64,000 bases of DNA from Hippophae tibetana (GCA_037013495.1 CM072811.1:46569452-46633451); one strand, 5' to 3'; shown: positions 24,362 through 36,066, counted from the stretch's first letter. Notes: generated by a model from the letters alone, not told the origin. A program made the numbers and translations.

Positions 24362-24374
24362 TGGTATCAGAGCC
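24362..24374 (+). other. Primer-binding site of element C
   Basis: TGGTATCAGAGCC begins two bases after the 5' LTR, an exact initiator-Met tRNA type priming site. Confidence 0.95.
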
Positions 24375-24428
24375 GACACTAGACATACTTAGTGAGATTG
24401 ATTCTCAGGGACACACACATACTTACTT

Positions 24429-26148
24429 ATGGACCAAATGAAAGAAGGTGGGTCATCAGTTAGACCCGCACTCTTTGATGGGTTTAATTACCCTTACTGG
24501 AAGGCTCGCATGCAAGCCTTTCTCAGACAAGATGAAAAAGTCTGAGATGATATTCTTGATGGTTGGGAACCACCTTCGGTAACGAAAGATGGTGTAACAA
24601 TCATAAAGTCAAGAAGAGACTGGACCACTGAAGAACGCACCCATAGTGGGGCAAACCAAAAAGGTCTAAGCTCAATATTTGCTGCAGTGTCGATGGATGA
24701 GTTCCGTCGTATCTCTGACTGTGAGACTACTGAAGATGCATGGAATGCACTTGCTCTTGCTCACGAAGGAACTTCCCAAGTAAAACAAACAACATTGAGA
24801 TTGCTAACATCTGAGTTTGATTCTATTAAAATGAGCAACAACAAAACTTTTGGTCAATTCTATGCTCACTTTTGTGATATCACTAATGCTTGTTCTAACC
24901 TTGGTGAGAAAATTCCACAACCTATACAAGTGCGCAAACTTCTAAGCTCTTTAACAGATGACTATAAGATGAAAGTTACAGCGATAGAGGAAAGCAAGAA
25001 TGTAGACACACTAAAAATTGATGAACTTGTCGGGTCAATCCAAACCTATGAGCTTTCTCTTTATCCACCCAAGAAAAATAAGGATGTGGCATTCAAAAGC
25101 TCTAAAAAGGACATCTCTGATAGTGATGATGATATGAATGATGAGTCACTAGTCTTGTTAGCACCAAATTTTAAGAAGTTTATGAAGAAGAAGGGTTAAT
25201 AGAATAATCATTCCAACAAGGGACAATCTAGTCGTTCGAATGACCAAAAGTCAAGGGAAATCAAGTCTTTTAGCCTTGATGGTAAGAAAAGTAAACCCAC
25301 TAGTCCCCAATGCTTTACTTGTGGAGGATTTGGTCATATTTCTACAGATTGTGCTAACAATAAAAAGAAATTTGGAAAAGCCTTTAATGCTTCACTCAGT
25401 GACACAGAAAGTGAGCAGGACAATGCTAGTAACTTAGATGATGATGACACTAATTATTGTGCCTTCATCGCAACTGCCAATGCACATCACAATGACTCTG
25501 ACCTTATCTCGGATGAAGAAAATGAGAAAATAAACTCTTCTCTCTTATTGTCTAAGTTTAATGTATCGAATTATGAGGAACTATTCATGGATTGTCTAGG
25601 TGCCAGGGAAGAGAGAGATAAATTGCTTGTGAAAGTAACTAAACTTAATGATATCATCAATGTTCACAAAACAAATTCCTCTAACCTAGAGAAAGATAAA
25701 AAGGAATTGTCTAATCATATTAATGCTTTGAATTTAAGACTTGTAGAAACCATTGAGGAAAGAAAATCTTAGGCAAGAACTTAGTATTGCTAAAGAAACG
25801 ATGAAGAATTTGACCATTGGTGCTGAAAAATTAACCAAAGTCCTAGACTATGGAAAGCCACATGGAGATAAGAGAGATCTTGGATACATAGATGAACAAT
25901 CAACACCTTCATCATCCAAAACTCAATTTGTAAAACTCATTATTGCTCAGGCAGGGAAGGTAGTTTTTGCACCTTATCATTCTAAGAAAATTCAGTTTGT
26001 TCCCATCTGTCATTATTGTGGTAGGAAAGTACATATTAGACCTAAGTGTAGATTTCTTTATGCTTATGATTCTATCACGAATACAAATGTTTCTAAAGCA
26101 CCTCAAAAAAATTCAAAACGTAAAGTTTTTACTACAAGAACTACATAA
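24429..26148 (+). pseudogene. gag of element C with two zinc knuckles
   Basis: The start at 24429 gives MDQMKEGGSSVRPALFDGF, the first Met after the primer site. The capsid-type region runs to about 25199 and includes LLSSLTDDYKMKV and an acidic SDSDDDMNDE stretch. The first CCHC knuckle, CFTCGGFGHISTDC, lies at about 25311-25352. A Glu/Lys/Leu-rich likely coiled coil (about 25600-25850) follows, then a second CCHC, CHYCGRKVHIRPKC (about 26008-26049). Defects: a stop at codon 39 (24543-24545), tandem stops at 25197-25202 and a +1 shift near 25770. Two knuckles separated by a coiled coil is a useful lineage marker. Confidence 0.9.
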
Positions 26149-26178
26149 AAAGAGGAATATAAGAAACTGGTAACTCAA

Positions 26179-26541
26179 ATGTCCAAAATTAAAAAAAGAT
26201 GGGTTAAGAAATCTGAGTTGCACTGCTTTGTGGCCCATATAGCATTTAAAGTTAAATCAAATACCGCTTGGTATTTTGATAGTGGATGCTCTAGACACAT
26301 GACATGGAATCGTTCTTTGTTTAAAACCTTTAAAGAATACAATGAAGGGACAATTACCTTTGGTGATGGTAAAACATCTAAAATTATTGGAAAAGGCTCT
26401 ATTCAAATAGAGGGTATCCCTAAACTTGATGATGTTTTATATGTGGAAGGACTTAAGGCAAACTTTATTAGCATAAGTCAAATATGTGATAGTGATTTTA
26501 ATGTGCAATTTATAAACAATCATTGTATTGTAACAGATTAA
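26179..26541 (+). pseudogene. Protease of element C
   Basis: An open block in the main pol frame with the aspartic protease motif WYFDSGCSRHMTW (intact Asp-Ser-Gly), then FGDGKTSKIIGKGSIQI and VLYVEGLKANFISISQ. One stop at 26539-26541 separates it from integrase in the same frame. Confidence 0.92.
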
Positions 26542-26553
26542 AAGGGTGAATGT

Positions 26554-27381
26554 ATGATTAAGGGAATCATATCACATGACAATTGTTATTGTATTGATAC
26601 ATCATCCACAGTAACATGTAACCTAGCTAGCAATGACTCGACTACCTTATGGCACAAAAATCTAGGTCATATGAATTTTAAAGATTTGGTTAGATTAAGC
26701 AAAATTGAGACTGTGCGTGGTTTACCTATTCTTTCAAAAATTGAAATACCTATATGTGAACCATGTCAATTGGGTAAACAAACTAGGATTTCTCATAAGA
26801 AGATCAAGAGTATAAATACAAACAGAGTATTGGAATTGATACATATTGACCTTATGGGTCCTATGAGAACAGAAAGTATTGGAGGTAAGAAATATATCAT
26901 AGTTATAGTAGATGACTTTTCTCGCTACACGTGGGTAGACTTTCTTAGAGACAAGTCAGATGCTTTTGAGTTATTCATCTCATATTGTACAAGAGTACAG
27001 GTTGAAGTAGGTGACAAAATAGTAACCATCAAGAGACTGAGAACAGACCATGGAAAAGAGTTTGAAAATACCAAATATGTTGACTTCTGCAAAGAACATG
27101 GTATCTTTCATGAATTCTCTGCTCCTATCACACCTCAACAAAATGGAGTAGTTGAAAGGAAAAATAGGATACTTCAAGAGATGGTAAGAGTAATGATGCA
27201 TGGCAAGGGAGTCTCCAAAAGGTTTTGGGCTGAAGCTATAAACATTGCATGTCACATTATAAATCATGTATATCTTCGCCCAGGTACAAACCAAACTCCC
27301 TATGAGATATGGAGAGGTAAAAAACCAAATCTAAAACTCATGCATATTTTTGGAAGTAAATGCTATATACTTCGAGATTGA
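26554..27381 (+). pseudogene. Integrase of element C, nearly intact
   Basis: The HHCC zinc site is present (LWHKNLGHMNFKDL, then CEPCQLGKQ). The catalytic triad can be followed: Asp in ELIHIDLMGPM, Asp in RLRTDHGKEFENT and Glu in PQQNGVVERKNRILQEM. The block ends with GKKPNLKLMHIFGSKCYI, a typical copia integrase C-terminal motif, and a stop at 27379-27381. By residues it looks functional, but it sits in a polyprotein broken on both sides. Confidence 0.93.
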
Positions 27382-27387
27382 GAACAG

Positions 27388-28365
27388 TTGGGTAAGTTTG
27401 ATTCTAGAAGTGATGAAGGTATATTTCTTGGTTATTCCCTAAATAGTAGAGCCTATAGAGTCTTCAACTGTAGAATTAATGTAGTTATGGAATCCATAAA
27501 TGTCGTTATAGATGATAGAGGTAAGAAGATTACAAGTGAAGAAGTTAGAAATGAAGAAAATCTCAGAACACCTCAATTAACAATGACCAGTGACACAATT
27601 GGAATAAAAGAAGAGAAGTTAAAGGAAAGTGAACAAAAGAAGGAAGAAGCATCAACCTCATCAATGATAAATCCAACTCGAACTTCAAAAAATCATCCTA
27701 TTAAGAATATAATTGGAGATCCTAATGCAAGCATGGTAACAAGAAGAAGACAAATAAGTAAGGTAACTCGTTTATGCTATATTTCTCAATTTGAACCAAA
27801 AAATGTGAATGAAGCCCTTAGGGATGAATTTTGGATAAATGCCATGCAAGATGAATTAGCTCAATTTGAAAGAAATCATGTATGGGTATTAGTACCTAAG
27901 CCTAAAACCAAAAATGTTATTGGAACAAAATGGGTGTTCAAAAATAAATCTTATGAGCATGACATTCTTGTTAGGAATAAGGCTAGGTCGGTGGCTCAAG
28001 GCTACACACAAGTAGAAGGAGTTGACTTTGATGAAACATTTGCACTTGTCGCTAAACTAGAGTCAATTAGGATTTTACTTGTCATTTTCTATCATATAAA
28101 GTTCAAATTATATCAAATGGATGTTAAGTCTGCCTTTTTGAATGAGAAGGTGTACGTGGAACAACCAAAAGGATTTGTTGATCCGAAATTTCCAAATCAT
28201 GTTTACAAACTCAAAAAGGCTCTGTATGGTTTGAAACAAGCCCCATGAGCATGGTATAAGAGACTTACCAACTATCTTTTGAACAAGGGATTTATTCGAG
28301 GGGGAGTTGGTAAGAATTTATTCATTAAAAGGAGTAGTGACGATATCTTTATTACTTAAATTTAT
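27388..28365 (+). pseudogene. Integrase end and reverse transcriptase (N-part) of element C
   Basis: Continues integrase with [17 protein letters not shown], then an acidic linker, then reverse transcriptase: [40 protein letters not shown] and ALYGLKQAP. Stops at 28246-28248 and about 28357 lie in the same frame. The first palm Asp (MDVKSAF) is present. Confidence 0.92.
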
Positions 28366-29223
28366 GTGGATGACATAGTTTTTGGATCCACATCTAGTAC
28401 ACTAGTGGATGATTTTATGCATGTTATGAAAAATGAATTTGAAATGTCCATGGTATGTGAAATGAATTTCTTCCTTGGTTTGCAAATTAAACAATCTCGT
28501 GATAATATATTTATTTCTCAAACCAAGTACGCATGTAACCTTGTTAAAAGGTTTGGTCTTGAAACTAGCAAGCCATTACGGACTCTTTTAGGTATCAACA
28601 CAAAAATTACAAAGGACACTCAAGGTAAAAGTGTTGATCAAACCCTTTATAGGAATATGATAGGTAGTTTACTTTACCTCACTGCAAGTAGACTTAACAT
28701 ATTTTTTAGTGTTGGTGTGTGTGCCCGTTATCAAGATGACCCTAAGGAATCACACTTAGAGAATGTAAAGAGAATCATCGGGTATATCTCAGGAACAAGT
28801 AATTATGGTTTATATTTTACTACTGACATTACTCGTGAAGTAAGTAGCTTTACATATGCCGACTGGGCAGGAAATCAGGATGATAGGAAGAGCATATCAT
28901 GTGGTTGTTTCTACATTGGAAACAACATAGTATCATGACACAGTAAAAAGTAGAACTTTATCTCACTCTCTACAGCTGAAGTGGAATACATTGATGCAGG
29001 AAGCTTTGCACATAAATGCTTTGGATGAAAAAACATGCTCAAGGACTACGGTCAATCACAAGGTATGATGCCCTTATATTGTGATAACTCTAATGCTATA
29101 TGTATTTCTAAGAACCCGGTTCAACATTCTAGAACTAAGCACATTGACATTAGGCATCACTTTATTCGAGAATTAGTTGAAGAGAAAATAGTGACACTTG
29201 AGTTTGTACCTACTGAGAGATAA
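28366..29223 (+). pseudogene. Reverse transcriptase palm and RNase H of element C
   Basis: The palm motif IYVDDIVFGSTS spans the start of this block, then MNFFLGLQIKQS. RNase H follows with [46 protein letters not shown] and [14 protein letters not shown]. Stops at 28936-28938, two more before 29035, and one at 29221-29223 break it; one reflects an indel near an A6 run. Confidence 0.92.
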
Positions 29224-29608
29224 TTAGCTGATATATTCACTAAAGTCATACTCAAAGATTTGAGTATCTCAGAAGTGCCTTGGGAATTTCTTTCTCAAAT
29301 TGAATTTCAAATTTTATTACCAAAAAAAATAACATTGATAACTGTATTTTATATAGTTATTTTTATCTATTTTATTAATTATAATTGTTATGTTCTTGAC
29401 ATTTTTGGTTAATTTTAGTTAAATAAATTAATATTTACCTTTTATGTGTTAAGAAATACATTTTTAACAAAATTAAATAATTTGAATTGAAACCGTACTT
29501 AATTGTAAATTTATGTCCACAAATATAATTTCAAATAAAATAGTTCTTAATTCCAATTTATAAAAGTCTAAAATATAATTTAAATTAAAATCGGGCTTAA
29601 TTTTAATT

Positions 29609-30091
29609 ATTAAAAGTAGGGTTGTTCATCGGATCGAAACCGCTGATTTTATGCCTATTCGGTCCGACCATCCGCTCGGATTGAAACATCCTAATCCGAA
29701 ACCGATCCGATCACTTTTCACATCCGCTCAATCTGATCCGTAAACTATTCGGATAACATCCGATCAATCCGATCAATCCGACCAAATAAACTTAATTAAC
29801 TCTATTTTTTATATTTTTAAATAATTTTTTTAAAATTTTACATAAATCATAACATAAAATTATTTAACTTAAAAAAAATATTAAAAAATCAAATAAATAT
29901 ATATTAATTAAATATATATATATATATATTTAATTTCGGTCGGATCGAATCGAATCAGATGAATCGTAGTGAAATCCGCCATCCGATCCGCACTTAACGG
30001 ATGGAAAAAATTCTCATCCGATCCAACCATCGGATTGGATCGGATCAGATTTATAGGATGATCAGATTTTTTGCACACCCCTAATTAAAAG
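29609..30091. mobile_element. hAT-type MITE with perfect 8-bp target duplication
   Basis: The element is 29617-30083 (467 bases), flanked by ATTAAAAG at 29609-29616 and 30084-30091. Ends are TAGGGTTGTTCATCGG and, inverted, TAGGGGTGTGCAAAAAATC. An 8-bp duplication with TAGGG-type ends is the hAT signature. The interior has CGGATCGGAT-type words in both orientations and a (TA)n core, and no coding capacity. A relative lies at 42908-43525. Confidence 0.93.
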
Positions 30092-30189
30092 TTTAAAATT
30101 TAATTTAAATTAGAAAAGGGCTTAATTGTAATTAAAGAAAGTTTAAAATGTAATTTGAATTAAATTTGTGGGTCAAAATGCAATTAATT

Positions 30190-30780
30190 AAATTTGAATT
30201 TTCTGCCAGGAGAGAAGAATCCCACGCGTCATAATCCACGCGCACCACGTGAGCCGTCAGATCTACAAGAAACGGTTAGGATTGGCGCGTGCGTTTCAAA
30301 CCCGACAAAAGCGAGTGGACCCGTTATTCCAGGAGTCACGCGGCTCGGTGCCCGAGTGGGGCCCACCTACTACGCAGGTCGACGTGCATGGTGGGACCCA
30401 CGTGTCTGACGTGTTTTCAAGGCATGATTCAGTGCGGCCGATTCACATGCGCCCGGTTATTCAACTAATAGAAGGATGCCATGTGTCCTACCATTCCTTG
30501 CAGCCAATAATATTCTAACACGTGCATGTTACGATGAGCACGAAAGCGCAGGATCACGCCAGTGTTGCAGCCGTTGTCTCCCACGTTCCTCGTGCCATTA
30601 TCCCGTGCGATGAGCTCTGCGTGCAACTGGTTTCTTCACTGAATGAAATGTTTCCACGTGTGTGTATTAATTCTTCAGCCAATGAGAGATTGACACGTGG
30701 CATGCATATTGAATTTAAAAAAAATCACGCACGGTGCCCTCTGTTTCTGTTGTCCACGCGTAAAAAAAATTAATATTCTC
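30190..30780. promoter_or_regulatory. GC-richer, ACGT-motif-dense island
   Basis: About 590 bases clearly richer in G and C than anything around. CACGTG or ACACGTG-type cores recur (near 30246, 30400, 30520, 30655, 30695), with CCAAT-like words (AGCCAATAATA, AGCCAATGAGAG) and repeated ACGCG. It most likely represents the U3 enhancer region of the nested LTR. The open frames here on the plus strand (30194-30773) overlap each other in different frames and match nothing, so I do not call genes. Confidence 0.5.
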
Positions 30781-31401
30781 TTTCGTACGTGTGGATGCGA
30801 AAGTTAAAGAAAATGTCGGGGTTTTATTTTCGATGCAAATTTTTTACTCATGTTTAAAAAAATGTATTATTTTGGATGTATTTTTTTTAGCTATAAATAA
30901 GGGATATTATGATAGAGTTAAAGAATTTTTTTTGGAGTTTGGAGTTTGAGATTTTTAGTAGTATTCGGGGGTGAACTGTGGAACACGGAGAAGCTATTTT
31001 TGGCTTTTATTGTGTTCTGCGTGTACCAAATATTTACAATCCGAAATAATTTAATTTTTCTTTGTTCTTCATCTCAATTTCCTTAACTGTTGTAATTTTA
31101 ATTTTTAATTTATGAAATAATTTATTTTTTCTAGGGTTTCATTTTATCTAAATTTATGATGCTTTGATTTTAATTATTTTTGAAAGATTTATAAGACGTT
31201 CGATTTGTTTATTTTATTTTGTGCTTAATGCTTTTGATTATTTACGAATTTTATCAAATGATCTGTGACACTTAAATAAACTTGGAAGAGGTATTTTTGT
31301 GTATATTACTCATAGATAGAATGACATGTATGATGAAGGATAGGAATATACCCTAATTGTATGTGTGGCCATTTGAGAACTTAGAACGTAATGAATCTTA
31401 G

Positions 31402-31456
31402 TGAATTTAATTCACTATACTTGGTGAATTTAACCAAGTATAGTGAATTAAATTCT
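31402..31456. repeat. Perfect 23-bp hairpin
   Basis: Arms GAATTTAATTCACTATACTTGG plus one more pair (31403-31425 and 31433-31455) with a 7-base loop. Two shorter echoes of GTGAATTTAA are built into it. Confidence 0.85.
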
Positions 31457-31835
31457 CATAGGAATATAATGAATTAATTTAACGAGGTGTGTTTATACGG
31501 AGCTCGGAAGAAATGGATGGATAAAATTAGAAGTTTTCGGTTGACAAATTAAATGTACTAAAAAATATATAAATTAAAAGAAAATAACATGATTCGAGTG
31601 GATTAATTTGGTAAAATTTTGCAATCCTAAATTTTTTTTTTTTTTTTTTATTAAACTCTTTTCTTAAATTTATTCCAAATCAACGATCGTTTTGGATAAA
31701 ATCAGAACGAAATAATTTTAGTACTCAACAAACTATAGTAACAAATCTCTGTGGGAACGATAACTTACTTATCAAATATTATTACTTGTGACCGTGTATG
31801 CTTGCACGTTTTATGTTCTCCAAAAGAGCAACAAG

Positions 31836-33327
31836 CATCCTTGTTTGGCCAACACAATATTCGACTTATTTAATACTTACATACACATAATCTCATTTTT
31901 AGTGACTCAACTCATTTTGATATTTATTGTATAAATTATTTTACAATTTTGGCTTACGCATACACATATTCTTGTACATGTGATGATTGATGTTGACATG
32001 AACTTATTCACACACTCACAAACACACATATATGTTATGCTTGAAGTTTATGGATTTTGTTTGAAAGATTATAGGACTTCAACTAATCTTGACTGTAAAA
32101 TTGTGTTGAGTTATATTTCTTGCTTTCAAAAACTTTATCTTATGGAGGTACCTAATATTGAGAGGACTATTTATTGTGATGTATGAAGCTACCGCAGTGA
32201 GCAGAGAGGGCTATCTCACAACTAGTGTGAAAGTCATCATGCTAGGTTTATGGCTCATGCAAAAAAAAAATGAAAGATTATGCAAAAAGCGATTACATAT
32301 AAATCTTGTACATTGAATGCACAAAAAAAAGAGCCAAAAAAGGTTATATATATATATATATCATTTACCTCATATATATAAAAAAACATACAAAAAAAAG
32401 AAAGTCCTCATTTAGTGGATATACTTTATTTTGTAAGATTGAAGACTCGATTATAGTTTTACATGATAGGTGATAATTTTTTCTTCTGAGTCTTTCTTGA
32501 TAGGTCATAAATGAATTAATTGACATATTTGTGGAGTTTAAATATATATACTACTTTAAGTAAATGTCAATATGTCATTATATGTGCGAAATGTGTGTGT
32601 GCACCTCTTCTATTCTACTTATTTATTTATATGATAAATAATGAAAATTGGAGTTAAATAATGATGAGTTTTCAATTAGTTGTGTGCTTGTTTGTAATTA
32701 AATGAGTTTAATACCTTATGTGGCTAGTTATGAAAATTAAAAAAAAACTAAAACTAAAACTAAAATTAAAACAAAAAAAATAAAAAAAAATCAAATTTTT
32801 ATTCATTTTTATTTATTACCTTTTTAATTTGTTTCTAAGTTAGAGAGTAATAAAACTTAGGGGGAGTTTAAAGCATATTGCATTTATGTATTACTTTACT
32901 TTTACATTTCTATATCTTTAGGAGGAGTTTAGATTCATTGCTTTGTCTAATACTTTGTCCTTCTCGTATGTCAAAAAAGGAGAGAGAAATAATGTGTTTT
33001 ACTTTCATGTTTTTATTTTGTTATGCATATAGGGGAGAACATATTTAATTAAGCTTGATTGATATGAATGCATATTACATGATTATTCTTTACACTTCGC
33101 TTATTTTTATGTAAACTGAACTAATATACAATGAGGCTTTCATGCCAAGTTGTCCTATACTCTGTCAATGTCATTTTAGTTACTTACAGGCTTGTCAAGT
33201 TGCAGTGAAGATGGATTCACCGGACCATAGGATAGTTCCATTATGGAGTCTGGGACCTCATTGTATTTTTATCTAATTTTTATAAGTGTCATATAGTAAG
33301 TGAAAGGTTTTGCCACACGAAAATGCC
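31836..33327 (+). other. Post-pol region of element C, no intact gene
   Basis: Sits between the nested repeat and the polypurine tract. In Sireviruses this is where an envelope-like frame can occur; no such frame is readable here. It contains (TA)n near 32346, A-rich runs near 32740-32790, and a GGGGGAGTTTAAAGCATATTGC-like purine stretch near 32860. Confidence 0.55.
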
Positions 33328-33337
33328 AAAGAGGGAG
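33328..33337 (+). other. Polypurine tract of element C
   Basis: AAAGAGGGAG lies immediately before the 3' LTR, matching the expected plus-strand primer position. Confidence 0.85.
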
Positions 33338-33339
33338 TT

Positions 33340-34437
33340 TGTAAGGACTATGAGTGTTGGCTATTTTCGTGAACAAAATATTTACTTGTAAATTTTTTTT
33401 AAGCTTGCTATCAAGTTTATCAAGAAAACCCGAACAAATGTTCAAGTTCTAGATATTCGTACTTCAGGTATGTCTTAATATTTTTAAGATGTGTTTTAAT
33501 GGGCTTTGAAAAATTAAACCCAAAATACATTTAACCCTAATACTACTAGGTATTATTATTATCTATATATATAAATATATTAGGGTTAAAATGCGTAAGA
33601 AAAAAAATAGAAGAAAAGTTGCCAAAGGAGGAGAAACAAAAACTGTATGAGATTAATTAATATTCTTTAGAGTAATACTTCTTCAGGAAATCATATTAGG
33701 CATCAAAGCAAAGGTAACTTTACATATAGTTATATATATATTGAAAGGTACGCACTAAAGGTGAAAAGGTAATTAATATATATACTTTTTATTTATATTA
33801 ATTCATTTAATTCTTTTTTATTTGACTTTTAGGTATTTAGATTAAATAATTTTATGAACTATCATGATTATTTGATTTAATTAATAAATTTTAAAGAACT
33901 TATTTTTACTGAAATTATGCATAATCTTTTTGCTCTAGAATATTCTAGTTGATTTGGTTTAAATGACATTTGTTTTAAATCATATAGTTAGGATTATTCA
34001 TTATTAAATTCGTTCTAGAACACACACTGGCACTTTTCTTGTGCTAATCTTTTTGCAGTTGATTTGTGAACGATCTGATTGGTGGGGAGCTTATTGGAAT
34101 GTTGGTATGGAAACCGCTCACGCTAATTTTAGAAACTGTGAAAATAGAGCAGAGGCTCGTAAGTAAAGTACATTGGGGTAGTATCCTAGGGAGGATAGCA
34201 TAAGACCGAGTTTTTACTTGAACATTTGATTTTCGTAGTGGAAAGTTAGATGGTCCGGTGGACCGGTGGTTTTCCTCTTAGGTCATTGTTGTGGCCTAGG
34301 TTGTTTCCACCTAAAAATATCGTGTGTTATAATTTTCGCACTTTACTCTTACACACGATTTCATGCTTGGCCGTTTTGTTTAGGTTAGTAAATTATAAAT
34401 TGATAGGTTAATCAGGTCCATATTTTACAAACTTTCA
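33340..34437 (+). repeat. 3' LTR of element C
   Basis: Starts TGTAAGGACTATGAG and ends ACAAACTTTCA, followed directly by the TAATC duplication. It is shorter than the 5' LTR because of two deletions (or two insertions in the 5' copy). Confidence 0.95.
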
Positions 34438-34442
34438 TAATC

Positions 34443-36066
34443 AAATTAAGACACAAATTATTGCCCAATAAACAACATTTCTATGCCTAGTTATGTCATT
34501 CTCTCTACAAAACTTGTTAGAATTCATTGCAATACTCCAACCCTTCATTGTTACTCAAATACTTCAACTTCTTCCCTCATTATACCTCCATCTGGACATT
34601 CTAGTTTGTAAAGTGTTAAAATATTATGCCTTTAGATTTCAAGGAATAAATTCATGTTTTTTTAGTGTGATCATCTATGAATGATACAAAATATCTTGAT
34701 CCACTTAGAAAAGGGTGTTGTGATGACCCCGTAGGTAAGGATATACATAATTTAGCTTTTCACTAGTACTAGACTCAATTCTGTTGAATTTAATCCTCTT
34801 TAATTTCCCCAATGTACAAAATTGCTAGGTCTTTAGTAGTCATTTGTCCTTACAGGCCCTACTAATTCAATTCTTGAAGCCCTCTTTCACTTATGTGTGA
34901 TAACATCTTGTACCAAAGAATGATCATGTCATCTTTATCTTCTTTGCAATGGTTTCCATAAGTTTCTCTATAACTCACTTGTGAAAATAAATTTTATTTT
35001 TCTTATACCCTCAAAAGTAGACCATTGATCCTTTTGGTCTTAGTAACAAGCCCCTTAAATTCAAAACCTTCACTAGCCATCAATCCCATTGAAATAAGGT
35101 TTATTTTAAGTAGAGGAACATACCTTACACCTTCTAAAGTGTTCTTCGTGCCATTAATAGGAGTGTTTGTTACTAATTGTGAGGGTACCAACACTCACAT
35201 ACCCACTCTGCATTACAAAAGCCTTGGCATTAGCATCGTCCTTATTTTTATCCATGTATCTCTTCTTCCTCTCAGAACACTCTTTCTTGAAATGTTCCTC
35301 CTTAAGACAAATGAAACATTTGTAGACTCTCTTTGATCTAGACTTGGATCTTGAATGAGACTTACCATTCTTGTAATCTCTTTTCTCACTTTTGTCTCTA
35401 GCCTTCAAAGCATCACCACTACTTCTAAACATTATTTTATTCCCAAACTTCATTTCAAGTACTTTAGACCTTAAAGCTAAAATCACTACTCTAGTGTCAA
35501 ATTGTCCCTTATTTAATTGATATCTGAATTACAATCAAAAGATTCTGGTAGGGAATTAAGCAGAATAACTACTTGATTTTCATCACTTATAGATTCACCG
35601 ATGTTTGTCAACTCGATATTGATTTTCTTGAATTCATCAAGTTTCAACTCCAAAGCCTTAGAAGGATCCATTCTGAACCCAAACAATTTCCTCTTCAATA
35701 AAGTTTATTTAACAATTTCTTCCTCATAAAAAGACTCAAGTTTCACCCATATATTGTACGATGTGGTTTCATTAATCACTTGATGAATTTCTGATAGGTT
35801 TAAAATGATGTTGTTAAAGGTTATCGCAAGAATCTCATATCTCTTTTGTACTATGAATTCTTTAAGAAATTGTGGGGATTCATTGAGGGCTATAGCTACC
35901 GTTTATTGAACAAGAATGGCTTTCATATTCTTGTACCATAATCCAAAATCACATATGCCATCAAATTTATCCATCTCCTATTTCATCGACCATGTACCTC
36001 TACACATGTGTCTTTAATTTCAATATAAGCTTCCCCGATCTTAAAAACCAAGCTTGATATAAATTC
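34443..36066 (-). pseudogene. Truncated copia element D: gag, protease end, integrase start
   Basis: On the minus strand, reading down from about 36060: a gag start (KFDGICDFGLWYKNMKAIL after frame choice), VILLNSLPESFD (35513-35698 block) and a CCHC knuckle CFICLKEEHFKKEC in the 35154-35486 block. Next come protease-end LEGVRYVPLLKINLISMG (35003-35194), an HHCC-like LSHISERGLQELN (about 34880) and integrase SRYFVSFIDDHTKK near 34650-34690. Stops and shifts occur throughout. Reverse transcriptase and RNase H are missing: the copy stops by 34443, where the target duplication of element C lies. Confidence 0.85.

Larger units (their letters stand above)
29386..31835. repeat. Probable nested LTR of another retroelement (boundaries uncertain)
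   Basis: This part of element C does not resemble the rest of it. It holds a block rich in ACGT-core and CCAAT-type motifs (30190-30780), a TATA-like CTATAAATAAGGGAT (about 30891), and near its right side CTCTGTGGGAACGATAAC followed by TATGCTTGCACG. Sequence of that sort is typical near the 3' end of Ty3/gypsy LTRs. The flanking GGGCTTAATTGTAATTAAA-type words also suit such LTRs. No 5-bp duplication could be matched, so the limits are approximate and the identity is an inference. Confidence 0.4.
23134..34442 (+). mobile_element. Sirevirus-like Ty1/copia element C, 11.3 kb
   Basis: The element proper is 23139-34437, flanked by a perfect 5-bp duplication TAATC (23134-23138 and 34438-34442). 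LTRs of 1221 and 1098 bases enclose a primer-binding site, a long gag, protease, integrase, reverse transcriptase and RNase H. A roughly 4-kb region follows before the polypurine tract and 3' LTR. Long LTRs, the gag motif FDGFNYPYWKARMQAFL, a coiled-coil-rich gag tail and the long post-pol region fit the Sirevirus (SIRE/Maximus) lineage. From 25753 to about 29223 nearly all pol reads in a single frame, interrupted by about nine stops. It is a degraded but structurally complete insertion that has itself been invaded. Confidence 0.95.

Noticed and set aside
30194..30773. Three overlapping plus-strand open frames of 71-89 codons in the GC-richer island
   Set aside because: They overlap in different frames, have no recognisable motif and owe their length to lower AT content in an LTR-like region.
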